Assembly (NCBI RefSeq): GCF_021028995.1 | Contig: NZ_JAJJZG010000007.1 | Location: 62,001 to 126,000, forward strand | Reading direction: 5' to 3' | DNA: 64,000 bases | Origin: Halobacterium sp. KA-4 | Lineage (GTDB): Archaea > Halobacteriota > Halobacteria > Halobacteriales > Halobacteriaceae | Shown here: one piece after another, positions 50,406 through 59,562 of the stretch | How positions within the stretch are numbered: the first letter of the stretch is position 1 | How the letters are laid out: each line of letters begins with the position of its first letter | The notes under the pieces: generated by a model | What the model was told of the DNA's origin: nothing | Databases searched by the model: none | Seen by the model: the letters and a program-made list of their open reading frames with translations, nothing else | Translations under genes and position numbers: made by a program

Positions 50406-51569
50406 ATGGACGTACCGGGCGTGAAGCGAGTGACTGGACGGGTCGCGGTCGCGTTGACCCTCGCAGTCGCCGCGCTGTCGGTCGGCGTCGGCATCCTCGG
50501 CATCGTCAATCCGACCGCGAACTTCGGGCCGTTCGCCCAGCACATTCCGCCCGCAATCAGCCAGACCGCCGGGTTCACCGGCTCACTCACCGGCTTCTTG
50601 ATGGTGATGAGCGCGTTCGGCCTGCGCCGCGGCCTCCGGGTGGCGTGGTACTCGACGATGGTGTTGCTCCCGGTCACCGCTGGCCAGGGGCTCGTGCAGG
50701 CGACGCCGTACTCGGTGCCGCTGGTCGTGTTGTCGATTGTCGCGTTCCCCGTGCTCGCCGTCGCGCGCAGCCGCTTCGACGAGCCGATTTCGCTGTCCAC
50801 CAGCCAGTTGGCAGCGGGCGGCGCGCTCGCCGGCGTGCAGGCGTACGGCACCATCGGCACGTACGCGCTCCGCGGCGAGCGCGGGTTCACGGGCGTGAAC
50901 ACGATGCTGGACGCGTTCTACTACACGCTCGTCACCTCCAGCACCGTGGGCTACGGCGACCTCACCCCGACCACGCAGGAGGCGCGGCTGTTCTCGCTGT
51001 CCGTGCTCGTGCTCGGCACCGCGAGTTTCGCCGTCGCGCTCGGCGCGCTTCTCGGCCCCGCCCTCGAAGCCCGGTTCGCGAGCGCCCTCGGACGCATGAC
51101 ACAGAGCGACCTAGAGTCCCTCGACGGCCACGTGGTCGTCGCGGGCTACGGCGACCTGACGGAACCGATTCTGACCGAACTCGCCGCCAGCGGCCGCCAG
51201 TTCCTCGTGGTGGCCCGCGGCGGCACCGACACCTCGGAACTCCGCGACCGCGACATCGATGTCCTCGCCGGCGACCCCGCCGACGAGAAAGTCCTCGAAC
51301 GGGCGGGCGTCGAGCGCGCCCGAGCGGTCGTCGCGGCGACCAACGACGACGGCGAGGACGCGCTCGCGATTCTCACCGTCACCGAGGCGTTCCCCGACGT
51401 TCGCGTGGTCGCCGCCGCCACCGAGCAGGAGAACGAGCCGAAACTCCGCCGCGCGGGCGCGAACACCGTTATCAGCCCGATGGTCATCGGCGGTCGGCTG
51501 CTGGCCCGCTCCGCGCTCGGCGACGACCAGGCCGAGCAGGACGCCGCCGACGTCGTCGACGAAGTGTAG
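50406..51569 (+). CDS. Kch-type potassium channel with TrkA-N domain
   Basis: A 387-aa protein. Four or more N-terminal helices (VAVALTLAVAALSVGVGILGIV, SLTGFLMVMSAFGLRRGL, VPLVVLSIVAFPVLAV ...) precede an ion-channel domain with the canonical filter SSTVGYGDLTP (near residue 185) and the inner helix LSVLVLGTASFAVALGALL, then an RCK domain (HVVVAGYGDLTEPILTELAASG, GxGxxG-like). There is no TrkA-C, unlike the neighbouring proteins, so the divergently encoded TrkA-C membrane proteins might complement it; that is inference. Confidence 0.85.
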   Translation: MDVPGVKRVTGRVAVALTLAVAALSVGVGILGIVNPTANFGPFAQHIPPAISQTAGFTGSLTGFLMVMSAFGLRRGLRVAWYSTMVLLPVTAGQGLVQATPYSVPLVVLSIVAFPVLAVARSRFDEPISLSTSQLAAGGALAGVQAYGTIGTYALRGERGFTGVNTMLDAFYYTLVTSSTVGYGDLTPTTQEARLFSLSVLVLGTASFAVALGALLGPALEARFASALGRMTQSDLESLDGHVVVAGYGDLTEPILTELAASGRQFLVVARGGTDTSELRDRDIDVLAGDPADEKVLERAGVERARAVVAATNDDGEDALAILTVTEAFPDVRVVAAATEQENEPKLRRAGANTVISPMVIGGRLLARSALGDDQAEQDAADVVDEV

Positions 51570-53012
51570 TCAGGCGGTGTGGACGACCGCGATGTCCGTC
51601 TCGAGGTCGCGGACGCGCTCGTAGGTCGGCCGCGAGAAGAACTTCGAGGCGGCCGAGCGGTCGGTGCTCGCGCCGAGGAAGACGAGGTCGTAGTGGGCGT
51701 CGTTGCGCTCGACGAACTCCTCGATTGACGACCGCGAGACGCGCGTCTCACAGCGCGTGCCCACGGTCTCCGTGAGGTTCGCGAGCATCGACTCGGTGCG
51801 GCGGCGCTCGCGCTCGGTGTCGATGCACGAACAGACGCTGATAGAGCCGTTCCGGCCGGCGAGGCGCTCGGCGTAGTCCAGCATCGCGTGCGCGACGTCG
51901 GAGGCGCTGCGCACGGGAACCATGATGCGCTTCCAGCGTGTGCGCTCGCCGGTCGACTGGAGCGCGACGACGTCCACGCCGCTCCCGAACAGCGTCCGCA
52001 GGAACGGCGTCAGTGCGCCGTCCTCGTCGCACTCGAAGGGCGTGACGACGAGGTCGCAGTTCGCCTCGTCGGCGGTCGAGAGCACTGTCCCCGCGGGGTT
52101 GCCGTTCGCGACCGCGACCGCCACGTCGCAGGGGACGCCGACGCTCGTCTCGATGCGCGCGGCCTGCTGTTCGAGTTCGCGCGCGGCAGCGTCGGCGGCC
52201 CGCTCCTCGCCGGTGGACTCGGCGTCCTCGACGTAGTCCGCGCCCTCGCCGCCGATGCACTCGCGCTCGGCGGCCGCGATTTCCTCGTCGTCGACGACGT
52301 CCAGCAGCACGACCTTCCCGGCGTCGTGGGCGGCCGCGATGCGCGCACCCAGCATCGCGGTCTGCTCGGCAGTCTCCCCGCGCATCGGCACGACGACATG
52401 GTCGTCGGCCTCCGTCGTCCGGTAGAGGTAGCGGGCGCGCTCCTCGTAGAACTCGCGGCGCCACAGCACGAACACGACCGCGACCAGCGACGCCGACAAC
52501 GCGACGGCGACGACGTACGCGAACTGCGCGGTGCCCGTGACGAGCACGAGCAACGCCGTCGAGAACGCAGTCGGGAGTTCGAGGTCCAGTGCCCACGTCA
52601 CAGCGGCCGTGAGGAACACGCCGAGCGCGGCCGCGCCCGCGTCGAGCCCGACCGCAGAGGTCGGGACGCCGTACGCGAGCGCGGTGAGTTCGACGGCGCC
52701 CCACCCGCAGAGCGCGCCGACAGTCAGCCCGCCGACAAACGTCCGTGGGTTCGAGTAGCGGCCCTCGGGCTCGGCGAACAGCGTATACGTCCCCGACGCA
52801 AGCGGCGGGAACAGGAGGAACGAGACCACGTCGACCGTCTCCGAGAGCAGCGTCACGAGCCCGACGAGTAGCGGCACGAACAGCAGCACGGAGACGTGGA
52901 GGAGGTTGCTCGTCGTCTCCAGCCACTTCCGGAACGAGCGGAGTTCGCGGCGCTCGATGCGCGCGGCGCGCTGCCGGGCCGCCGCGAGCCGCCGCCGCAA
53001 CTCCGAGAACAT
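51570..53012 (-). CDS. HPP-type membrane protein fused to two universal-stress domains
   Basis: A 480-aa fusion. The N-terminal ~190 residues carry five to six helices (VSVLLFVPLLVGLVTLL, VVSFLLFPPLASGTYTLFAEP - the HPP signature region, AALGVFLTAAVTWAL, TALLVLVTGTAQFAYVVAVAL, SLVAVVFVLW), followed by two Usp-like domains (HVVVPMRGETAEQTAMLGARIA and IMVPVRSASDVAHAMLDYAERL). HPP proteins include nitrite transporters; the role here is unknown. The start is ATG 53012; GTG 53018 is an alternative. The stop directly abuts that of the Kch-type gene. Confidence 0.78.
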   Translation of the reverse strand: MFSELRRRLAAARQRAARIERRELRSFRKWLETTSNLLHVSVLLFVPLLVGLVTLLSETVDVVSFLLFPPLASGTYTLFAEPEGRYSNPRTFVGGLTVGALCGWGAVELTALAYGVPTSAVGLDAGAAALGVFLTAAVTWALDLELPTAFSTALLVLVTGTAQFAYVVAVALSASLVAVVFVLWRREFYEERARYLYRTTEADDHVVVPMRGETAEQTAMLGARIAAAHDAGKVVLLDVVDDEEIAAAERECIGGEGADYVEDAESTGEERAADAAARELEQQAARIETSVGVPCDVAVAVANGNPAGTVLSTADEANCDLVVTPFECDEDGALTPFLRTLFGSGVDVVALQSTGERTRWKRIMVPVRSASDVAHAMLDYAERLAGRNGSISVCSCIDTERERRRTESMLANLTETVGTRCETRVSRSSIEEFVERNDAHYDLVFLGASTDRSAASKFFSRPTYERVRDLETDIAVVHTA

Positions 53013-53057
53013 GTGCACGCAGTCGGCGAGCCCGGCAGTTGGGTGTTTCGGCTGTGC

Positions 53058-53786
53058 CTACGCGAGTCGCGTCACGGCGTCCAGCGAGATGTCGATGGCG
53101 CGCGCGACGTTGTTCTTCGCCTTCTCGGGGAGTTCGTCGTCGCTGTCCGCGCCCTTCTGCGTGCCCGCGACGAGGTTGCCGTCGACCGTGCAGATAGCGC
53201 CCGCGGCGAGGCCCTTGCGGCGCGCCAGCGAGAAGACGGTCGCGGCCTCCATCTCGACGGCGAGCAGGCCGGCGTCGTTCCAGTCGTCGACGAAGTCCTC
53301 GTCCTCGTTGTAGAACGCGTCGTCGCTGACGATAGGGCCGACGTGCACCTTCTCATCGTTGGCTTCGGCGGAGTCGACGACGCTCGTGAGCACGTCGTAG
53401 TCCGGGACGGCTGGGTAGACGGCGGACTCGTAGCGCTTGCTCGTGCCCTCCTCCTTGGCGGCGCCGGTCGCAACGATCATGTCGCCGACCTCGATGTCCG
53501 CCTGGAGCGCGCCGATGGTGCCGACGCGGAGGAACGTCTCCACGCCCACGCGCGAGAGTTCCTCGACGGCGATGGCTGCCGAGGGACAGCCGATGCCGGT
53601 CGAGGAGATGGTGAGGTCGACGCCGTCGTAGGTGGCGTTGACGACCTTGTACTCGCGGTTCTCAGCGACGACCTCGCTGTCGTCGCAGTGGCTGGCGATG
53701 CGGTCGACGCGGCCCGGGTCGCCGGGCAGCAACGCGATGTCGTGGACGTCGCCTTCCTCGACTAGCAGGTGGGGCTGTTTGGCCAT
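53058..53786 (-). CDS. udp: Uridine phosphorylase-type nucleoside phosphorylase
   Basis: A 242-aa NP-1 family phosphorylase that splits a nucleoside with phosphate into base and (deoxy)ribose-1-phosphate. Motifs are LLPGDPGRVDRIA (phosphate site), NATYDGVDLTISSTGIGCPSAAIAVEEL, FLRVGTIGALQADIEVGDM, and the ribose-binding GLLAVEMEAATVFSLA. The length matches uridine phosphorylases. It opens a cluster that continues with a PfkB kinase, R15P isomerase and DeoC, that is, sugar-phosphate salvage. Confidence 0.88.
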   Translation of the reverse strand: MAKQPHLLVEEGDVHDIALLPGDPGRVDRIASHCDDSEVVAENREYKVVNATYDGVDLTISSTGIGCPSAAIAVEELSRVGVETFLRVGTIGALQADIEVGDMIVATGAAKEEGTSKRYESAVYPAVPDYDVLTSVVDSAEANDEKVHVGPIVSDDAFYNEDEDFVDDWNDAGLLAVEMEAATVFSLARRKGLAAGAICTVDGNLVAGTQKGADSDDELPEKAKNNVARAIDISLDAVTRLA

Positions 53787-53830
53787 GCCAGCGATTCGAC
53801 GCTCGCGGAGAAAAAGAGCGGGGATTGCGG

Positions 53831-54766
53831 TCAGCGCGCGACCAGCCCGCGCGGGCGCTCGGATTCGAGCGCAGCAGGCCACTCCGCGTCGATGCGGGTC
53901 CACGACGCGCCCCAGTCGTCGGTCCGGAAGAACCCGCGGTTCGTCGCAACGACGGCTTCCCCGGGCCCAGTCGCCACGAGCACGGACGCGAGCAGCCCGT
54001 TCGGACCGGGCAAGTCCTCACTGCGCTTCCAATCAGCATCTGCGCCGTCCTTCCGGAAGACCGCGCTGCTGGCGGTCCCGGCGTCGTGGGCGCTGCGCGG
54101 GCCGTTCGCGGCGGAGACGAGCACGCGCTCGGGGTTGGCGGGGTCGCAAACGACGCTCCAGCAGTACGAGCGGTCCAAACCCGCTTCCACGGTGCGCCAG
54201 GAGTCGCCGCCGTCCTCGGTGACGTAGAAGCCGTCGCCGGCGGCCGAATACGCGAGGTCCGGGCGGTCGTCGTGGGTTGCCATCGAGTGCGTGTCGTACG
54301 GACCCGACGGAACTCGGTCCTGCCACGTCTCGCCGCCGTCCGGAGACCGCACGAGCGCACTGGCTTCGACGGCGACGTAGAGCCGTTCGGGCGTGGGTTC
54401 GAGCCAACGGACGTGGTGCGTGGAGGGACGTGGCGGGAACGCCCAGTCGTCGCTGGACGGCAGGTCGGTGAGCCCCTCTCGCTCGGTGAACGTCTCGCCG
54501 CCGGGCGCGTGGTAGACTGCGCTCGGCTCGGTTCCCGCCCAGACGCCCGACTCGTGGACGGCGACCGCGGTCACGTCGCCGACGGCCGCGACGCACGTCC
54601 ACTCCTCGGTGTCGGTGTCGGACTGGCGGTAGACGCCGTCGCTGGTTCCGCAGTAGACGCCGAATGGGCCGGCGTCGAGACACTGCACGTCGCCGGAGAA
54701 AACGGTCTGGAGGCTGCCGTCGTCGAACGAGAGCACGCGGTCGGGGAACGCCGCGAGGAGTCGCAT
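53831..54766 (-). CDS. Beta-propeller protein with BNR/Asp-box repeats (sialidase-like fold)
   Basis: A 311-aa protein without signal peptide. Asp-box repeats (S/T-x-D-x-G-x-x-W) are visible: RSPDGGETWQDR, VTEDGGDSWRTV, RTDDWGASWTRI, with weaker copies (FGVYCGTSDGVYRQ, VYHAPGGETFTE). It is probably a six-bladed or seven-bladed propeller of the Ycf48/VPS10-like group. A catalytic sialidase role is unlikely since the arginine triad cannot be recognised. The ATG at 54766 follows the short frame MALVVRH that was rejected. It sits between the phosphorylase and the kinase gene. Confidence 0.75.
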   Translation of the reverse strand: MRLLAAFPDRVLSFDDGSLQTVFSGDVQCLDAGPFGVYCGTSDGVYRQSDTDTEEWTCVAAVGDVTAVAVHESGVWAGTEPSAVYHAPGGETFTEREGLTDLPSSDDWAFPPRPSTHHVRWLEPTPERLYVAVEASALVRSPDGGETWQDRVPSGPYDTHSMATHDDRPDLAYSAAGDGFYVTEDGGDSWRTVEAGLDRSYCWSVVCDPANPERVLVSAANGPRSAHDAGTASSAVFRKDGADADWKRSEDLPGPNGLLASVLVATGPGEAVVATNRGFFRTDDWGASWTRIDAEWPAALESERPRGLVAR

Positions 54767-54802
54767 ATGCCGTACTACGAGCGCCACCTACCTAAACGTC
54801 AG

Positions 54803-55693
54803 TCAGAACTGCTGGTCGAGGAACGCCTCGACTTCCGGGTACGTCGGCGCGGTGCGCGCACCTTCGGCCTGGGCGGCGAGCGCGCCGCAGGCGTTCGCGA
54901 ACTCCAGCGCGCGCTCGTAGTCGTCGGGATGGTCGAGGAGGACGGCGATGAAGCCGGCGGCGAAGGCGTCGCCAGCACCCGTCGTGTCCACGGGTTCGAC
55001 GTCGAAGCCGGGGTGTTCGAACGAGCCCGCGGGCGTGTGGACGGTCGCGCCCTCCGCGCCGTGTTTCACGACGACGACGCGGTCGCCGACCTCCGATTCG
55101 GCGTACGTGGCGTCCTCCTCCAGAATTTCGAGGGCTTCGCGGTCATTGACGAAGAGGACGTCGCAGCGCTCGATGGTCGCCGCGTAGTCGCGCTCGTCGA
55201 GGCGGCGGCCGGGGTCGAACGAGACCGTGGCGCCGGCTTCGGTGGCGAGTTCGGCGATGCGCGTGGCGGTCTCGGGGCGCTGGCTGGTGAGGTGGACGTG
55301 GTCGGCAGCCCGGACGTAGTCGGCGTCGACGTCCGCGGGCGCGACGGCTTCGTTGGCGCCGTCGTTGCCGAGCACCATCACCTCACCGTCGCCGTCCACG
55401 ACGAGGTACTTCACGCTGGTCTCGGCGTCCTCGACGACGCGGAGGCCGTCGAGGTCGACGCCGACGCGGTCGAGCTCCCGGCGCGCGAGCAGCCCGTTCT
55501 CGTCGTCGCCGACGCTCCCGACGAGCCCGGTGTCGACGTCGAAGCCCGCGAGCGCGACCGCCGCGTTGGCCGCACTGCCGCCCCCGGAGCGGCGCTGGGA
55601 GACGATGCGGGCTTCGCCGTCGGGCTCGGGGAGGGCGTCGACGCGGAGCGTGACGTCCCAGTTGACGTGACCGGCGGCGACGACACGAACCAT
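54803..55693 (-). CDS. PfkB-family sugar kinase (candidate ribose-1-phosphate kinase)
   Basis: A 296-aa ribokinase-fold enzyme. It has the N-terminal GHVNWDVTLRVDALPEPDGEA, the RRSGGGSAANAAVALAGFD substrate motif, VFVNDREALEILEED, and the catalytic anion-hole VDTTGAGDAFAAGFIA near the C-terminus. In haloarchaea a PfkB member phosphorylates ribose-1-phosphate in the non-carboxylating pentose bisphosphate pathway; co-location with a nucleoside phosphorylase and R15P isomerase supports that reading. A ribokinase or nucleoside kinase is the alternative. Confidence 0.85.
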   Translation of the reverse strand: MVRVVAAGHVNWDVTLRVDALPEPDGEARIVSQRRSGGGSAANAAVALAGFDVDTGLVGSVGDDENGLLARRELDRVGVDLDGLRVVEDAETSVKYLVVDGDGEVMVLGNDGANEAVAPADVDADYVRAADHVHLTSQRPETATRIAELATEAGATVSFDPGRRLDERDYAATIERCDVLFVNDREALEILEEDATYAESEVGDRVVVVKHGAEGATVHTPAGSFEHPGFDVEPVDTTGAGDAFAAGFIAVLLDHPDDYERALEFANACGALAAQAEGARTAPTYPEVEAFLDQQF

Positions 55694-55716
55694 GGCCGGC
55701 GGTTGGGTCGGTCGCG

Positions 55717-56535
55717 CTAAAACCCTGCGGGATTCGCGGCGACGAACAGGAGGACGTTGTGCGCGCCCGGACCGAGGCCGACCGCGGCGACGACGGCGAG
55801 CAGAAGGCTCCCTTCGACGGGGTCCTCGCGGACGTACTCGGCGAGCAGGAGGACGACCGCGGCGCCGAGCGCGGTCTTCACGAGGACGAACAGCCAGCCG
55901 ACGCCGATGATGGAGGCAGTGGGGAGTTCGGCGGCGGCGTGCATGATAGCGGCGGAGAGCGGCGTCTGCTCGCCGAATCCGAGCACGTCCACGCCGACCG
56001 CGGTGGAGGTGCCGTCGAGGACGTGTGCGAAGACGGCGAGCGCGCCCGCGGCGCCGACGGCGGCGACGTCGTCCGGTCGCAGTTGCTCGACGGCCCACCA
56101 CGCGACGTGCCCGATGACGGCAGCGGCGACGACGGCGGCGAGGGGCCACGCCAGCGTCAGCGTGTCGTGCGCGAGGCCGTAGCCGACGGCGGCAGCGGTG
56201 GGGAAGACAGCGAGCACGCCGCCGACGGCTGCGGTGGCGAGTAGTGGACGAGCGGTGCGCCGCGCGGCGAGCCACGTCGCGCCCGCGACGGCGAACGTGG
56301 TCGCGTAGACGGTCGGGGAGCCGAAGAAGGGCGCGACCGTGCTGGGGTAGAGGTCGAGTTGGAAACAGACGTACAGCGTCGACCCGAGCACCATCCACGG
56401 GGCGAACGCGAGGACCGTGCGGTCGGTGACGGGCGGCGCTTCGCGGACGAGCAGCCACCCGACCGCGAGCACGGCGGCGGCGACGACCGCGAGGTACGGG
56501 AGCGACGGGAGCGCGAACCCGGAAGGCAGGACCAT
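55717..56535 (-). CDS. DUF63 family membrane protein
   Basis: A 272-aa integral membrane protein with about seven helices (YLAVVAAAVLAVGWLLV, VLAFAPWMVLGSTLYVCF, ATTFAVAGATWLAARR ...). The short loops LDGTSTAVGVDVLGFGEQTPLSA and ELPTASIIGVGWLFVLVK are characteristic of archaeal DUF63. The function is unknown. It lies between the kinase and the R15P isomerase genes, same strand. Confidence 0.85.
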   Translation of the reverse strand: MVLPSGFALPSLPYLAVVAAAVLAVGWLLVREAPPVTDRTVLAFAPWMVLGSTLYVCFQLDLYPSTVAPFFGSPTVYATTFAVAGATWLAARRTARPLLATAAVGGVLAVFPTAAAVGYGLAHDTLTLAWPLAAVVAAAVIGHVAWWAVEQLRPDDVAAVGAAGALAVFAHVLDGTSTAVGVDVLGFGEQTPLSAAIMHAAAELPTASIIGVGWLFVLVKTALGAAVVLLLAEYVREDPVEGSLLLAVVAAVGLGPGAHNVLLFVAANPAGF

Positions 56536-56569
56536 ACCGAGAGGGTGGACGCGCCGCGTGAAAACCTTG

Positions 56570-57514
56570 TTATTCCTCCGCCCAGGGCTCGCTGGTGCCC
56601 TCGCCGTACAGTTCCCGCATCAGCGTGACGACGCTCTCCGGGGGGAACTGGCCGCGCTCGGTGACGATGGCGTCGACGTAGCGCGGCGGCGTCACGTCGA
56701 AGGCGGGGTTCTCCACGTCCGGATTCCCCATCTCCGCGCGCTCCTCGTCGCCGAGGACCTCGGTCTCGTCGCGCATCTCGATTTCGACGGTGTGGCCGGT
56801 GAGCGTGTCCGGGTGGAGTTTGAGCGTCTGCGCGGCGACCATCACGGGGACGCCGCGCTCGCGGGCAGAGACGGCGAGCATGCTGGTCCCGATTTTGTTG
56901 ACGACGGAGCCGTCGGCGGCAATGGAGTCCGCGCCCACGAGCACGTGGTCGACGTCGTCGAGGTAGCGCCGCGCGGCATTGTCTACGACCATCGTCACCG
57001 GGACGTCCCACTCGCGGAGCTGTTTCGCGGTGATGTGGCCCTGCTTGCGCGGGCGTGTCTCCTTGACGACGGCCTCGATTTCCTTGCCGTCGTCGAGGGC
57101 GGCTTCGACGCACGCCAGCGCGTCCGTCGAGTGGCAGTGCGTCATGATGGTGTCGCCGTCCCGCAGGCGGTTCGCGCCGATTGCGCCGAGGTCGTCCTGC
57201 GCGCGGTCCAACTGGTCGCGGAAGCGCTCGGTCGCCTCGATAGTGGACGCGCGGAGGGCCGCCACGGAGTCGCCGTCGACCTCGTTGAGCACGTAGCGGA
57301 GCGCGTTCGGCAGGCTGACCGCGGTCGGGCGGGTGTTCCGCAGGCGGCGCGCGGCCGCCCGGAGTTCCTCGCGGAAGCCCGCGGGCGTGTCGGCGTCGCT
57401 GTCGCGAGCCTGCGCTTCCAGCGCCTCCGCGGCGGCGCGCGCGATGGTCGCCGCACCCCTGACTTCCATCTCCGCGATGTCCTCGGCGGTAGTCTCGACC
57501 TCCGGTGCGAGCAT
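56570..57514 (-). CDS. Ribose-1,5-bisphosphate isomerase (eIF2B-like fold)
   Basis: A 314-aa member of the eIF2B/MtnA/R15P isomerase family. Motifs: EMEVRGAATIARAAAEAL (N-terminal helix pair), TIMTHCHSTDALACVEAAL (Cys, substrate loop), VVKETRPRKQGHITAKQL, DHVLVGADSIAADGSVVNKIGTSML (catalytic Asp), VPVMVAAQTLKLHP. The HCHS and RPRxQG motifs indicate R15P isomerase, which makes ribulose-1,5-bisphosphate in archaeal nucleoside degradation. Translation initiation factor eIF2B alpha-like is a weaker alternative. The start at 57514 matches the family N-terminus. Confidence 0.87.
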   Translation of the reverse strand: MLAPEVETTAEDIAEMEVRGAATIARAAAEALEAQARDSDADTPAGFREELRAAARRLRNTRPTAVSLPNALRYVLNEVDGDSVAALRASTIEATERFRDQLDRAQDDLGAIGANRLRDGDTIMTHCHSTDALACVEAALDDGKEIEAVVKETRPRKQGHITAKQLREWDVPVTMVVDNAARRYLDDVDHVLVGADSIAADGSVVNKIGTSMLAVSARERGVPVMVAAQTLKLHPDTLTGHTVEIEMRDETEVLGDEERAEMGNPDVENPAFDVTPPRYVDAIVTERGQFPPESVVTLMRELYGEGTSEPWAEE

Positions 57515-57593
57515 GCCCCTCGGTTCGTGCCGCGGGTAAAAGGGGTTGGCGTCCACCGGCCGACTTTTCACGTGGCCCCACCTCGCCTCGGGT

Positions 57594-58232
57594 ATGAACC
57601 GCGAGGAGCTCGCCGCGCGCATCGACCACACCGTGCTCGGCCCCGTGACGACGCCAGCGGACGTCGAGCGCGTCGTCGAGGAGGCTACCGAGTACGGGAT
57701 GAACGTCTGCATCCCGCCGTGTTACGTCGCCGACGTGCGGAGTTACGCGCCCGACGACCTCACCGTCGCCACCGTCGTCGGGTTCCCGCACGGCCAGCAC
57801 GCCACGGCAGCGAAGGTCAGCGAGGCCCGCATCGCGCACGCCGACGGCGCGGACGAACTCGACGTCGTGACGAACGTCGGCCGCCTGAAGGCCGGCGAAC
57901 TGGACGCCGTTCGCGAGGACCTCGAAGCGGTCGTGGACGCCACGCCGCTGCCCGTGAAGGTCATTATCGAGACGCCGCTGCTCGACGACGAGGAGAAACA
58001 CGACGCGTGCCGGGCCGCGAAAGCCGCGGGCGCGGACATGGTGAAGACTGCGACCGGGTTCTCCGACGGTGGCGCGACCGTGCCGGATGTCGAACTGATG
58101 AGCGAGTACCTCCCCGTGAAGGCCAGCGGCGGCGTCGGCGACTACGAGGACGCGCAGGCGATGTTCGACGCGGGCGCCGAGCGCATCGGCGCGAGTTCCG
58201 GCGTGAACATCGTGGAGACGTTCGACGAGTAG
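57594..58232 (+). CDS. deoC: Deoxyribose-phosphate aldolase
   Basis: A 212-aa class I aldolase that cleaves 2-deoxyribose-5-phosphate to glyceraldehyde-3-phosphate and acetaldehyde. Key residues: LARIDHT start, the Asp in [20 protein letters not shown], the first Lys in [12 protein letters not shown], and the Schiff-base Lys in [12 protein letters not shown]. The length is close to other archaeal DERAs. It diverges from the R15P isomerase with an 80-nt gap, completing the nucleoside-sugar cluster. Confidence 0.95.
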   Translation: MNREELAARIDHTVLGPVTTPADVERVVEEATEYGMNVCIPPCYVADVRSYAPDDLTVATVVGFPHGQHATAAKVSEARIAHADGADELDVVTNVGRLKAGELDAVREDLEAVVDATPLPVKVIIETPLLDDEEKHDACRAAKAAGADMVKTATGFSDGGATVPDVELMSEYLPVKASGGVGDYEDAQAMFDAGAERIGASSGVNIVETFDE

Positions 58233-58305
58233 GCAGTCCTCGCCGGGAGCGTCGCCGGCTATCGTCGTACTTTTGGCCGCGGACGGCCAACGATTGAGTC
58301 AACGC

Positions 58306-59559
58306 ATGGCCCAGTACCACATCGAGACGTACGGGTGTACCTCGAACCGCGGCGAGAGCCGCGAAATCGAGCGACGCCTCCGCGACGCCGGCCACCACAA
58401 GGTCGAGGGGGCCGACGAGGCGGACGTCGCCATCCTCAACACCTGTACGGTGGTCGAGAAGACGGAGCGCAACATGCTCCGGCGGGCCGAGGAACTCGAA
58501 GACGAGACGGCCGACCTCATCGTCACCGGCTGCATGGCGCTCGCGCAGGGCGAAGAGTTCGCCGACGCGGAGGTCGACGCTCAGGTCCTACACTGGGACG
58601 ACGTGCCGGAGGCCGTGACGAACGGCGAGTGCCCGACGACGACGCCGGACGCCGAACCCATCCTGGACGGTGTCATCGGCATCCTCCCCATCGCCCGCGG
58701 CTGCATGAGCAACTGCTCGTACTGCATCACGAAGCAGGCGACCGGGCGCGTGGACTCCCCGCCGGTCGAGGAGAACGTCGAGAAGGCGCGCGCGCTCGTC
58801 CACGCCGGCGCGAAGGAGATTCGCATCACCGGCCAGGACACCGGCGTCTACGGCTGGGATAAAGGCGAACGGAAGCTCCCCGAACTACTGGAGCGCATCG
58901 CCACCGAAATCGAGGGCGACTTCCGCGTTCGCGTCGGGATGGCCAACCCCGGCGGCGTCCACGGCATCCGCGAGGACCTCGCGGAAGTGTTCGCCGAGCA
59001 CGACGAAATCTACAACTTCCTGCACGCGCCCGTGCAGTCCGGCAGCGACGACGTGCTCGAAGACATGCGCCGCCAGCACGAGGTCGAGCAGTACGTCGAC
59101 ATCGTGGAGACGTTCGACGACTACCTCGAGGAGTGGACACTCTCGACGGACTTCATCGTCGGCTTCCCGACGGAGACCGACCACGACCACGAGCAGTCGA
59201 TGGCGCTGCTGCGTGAGACGCGTCCGGAGAAAATCAACGTCACGCGGTTCTCCAAGCGCCCCGGCACCGACGCAGCCGAGATGAAGGGCCTCGGCGGACA
59301 GACGAAGAAGGACCGCTCGAAGGCGATGACCGACCTCAAGATGGACGTGGTCGGGGACGCCCACGAGTCGATGGTCGGCACCGAGCGCGAGGTCCTCGTC
59401 ACCGAGCAGGGGACCGGCGACTCCGTGAAGTGCTACGACGGCAGCTACCGCCAGATTATCGTGCAGAACGCCTCCGACTACGGGTTGGAACCCGGCGACT
59501 TCGCCACTGTGGAGGTCACCGGCCACCAGACCGTCTACGCGTTCGGCGACCCCGTCTAA
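58306..59559 (+). CDS. tRNA (t6A37) methylthiotransferase, radical SAM (archaeal e-MtaB)
   Basis: A 417-aa methylthiotransferase that converts t6A37 to ms2t6A in tRNA. The three parts are the UPF0004 domain with cysteines in YGCTSNRGES, NTCTVVEKTE and VTGCMALAQ (first [4Fe-4S]), the radical SAM domain with GCMSNCSYCITKQ (CxxxCxxC) and the C-terminal TRAM domain (REVLVTEQGTGDSVKCYDGSYRQIIVQ). The start at 58306 gives MAQYHIETYGCTS; the upstream codons are not conserved. Confidence 0.93.
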   Translation: MAQYHIETYGCTSNRGESREIERRLRDAGHHKVEGADEADVAILNTCTVVEKTERNMLRRAEELEDETADLIVTGCMALAQGEEFADAEVDAQVLHWDDVPEAVTNGECPTTTPDAEPILDGVIGILPIARGCMSNCSYCITKQATGRVDSPPVEENVEKARALVHAGAKEIRITGQDTGVYGWDKGERKLPELLERIATEIEGDFRVRVGMANPGGVHGIREDLAEVFAEHDEIYNFLHAPVQSGSDDVLEDMRRQHEVEQYVDIVETFDDYLEEWTLSTDFIVGFPTETDHDHEQSMALLRETRPEKINVTRFSKRPGTDAAEMKGLGGQTKKDRSKAMTDLKMDVVGDAHESMVGTEREVLVTEQGTGDSVKCYDGSYRQIIVQNASDYGLEPGDFATVEVTGHQTVYAFGDPV

Positions 59560-59562
59560 TTC

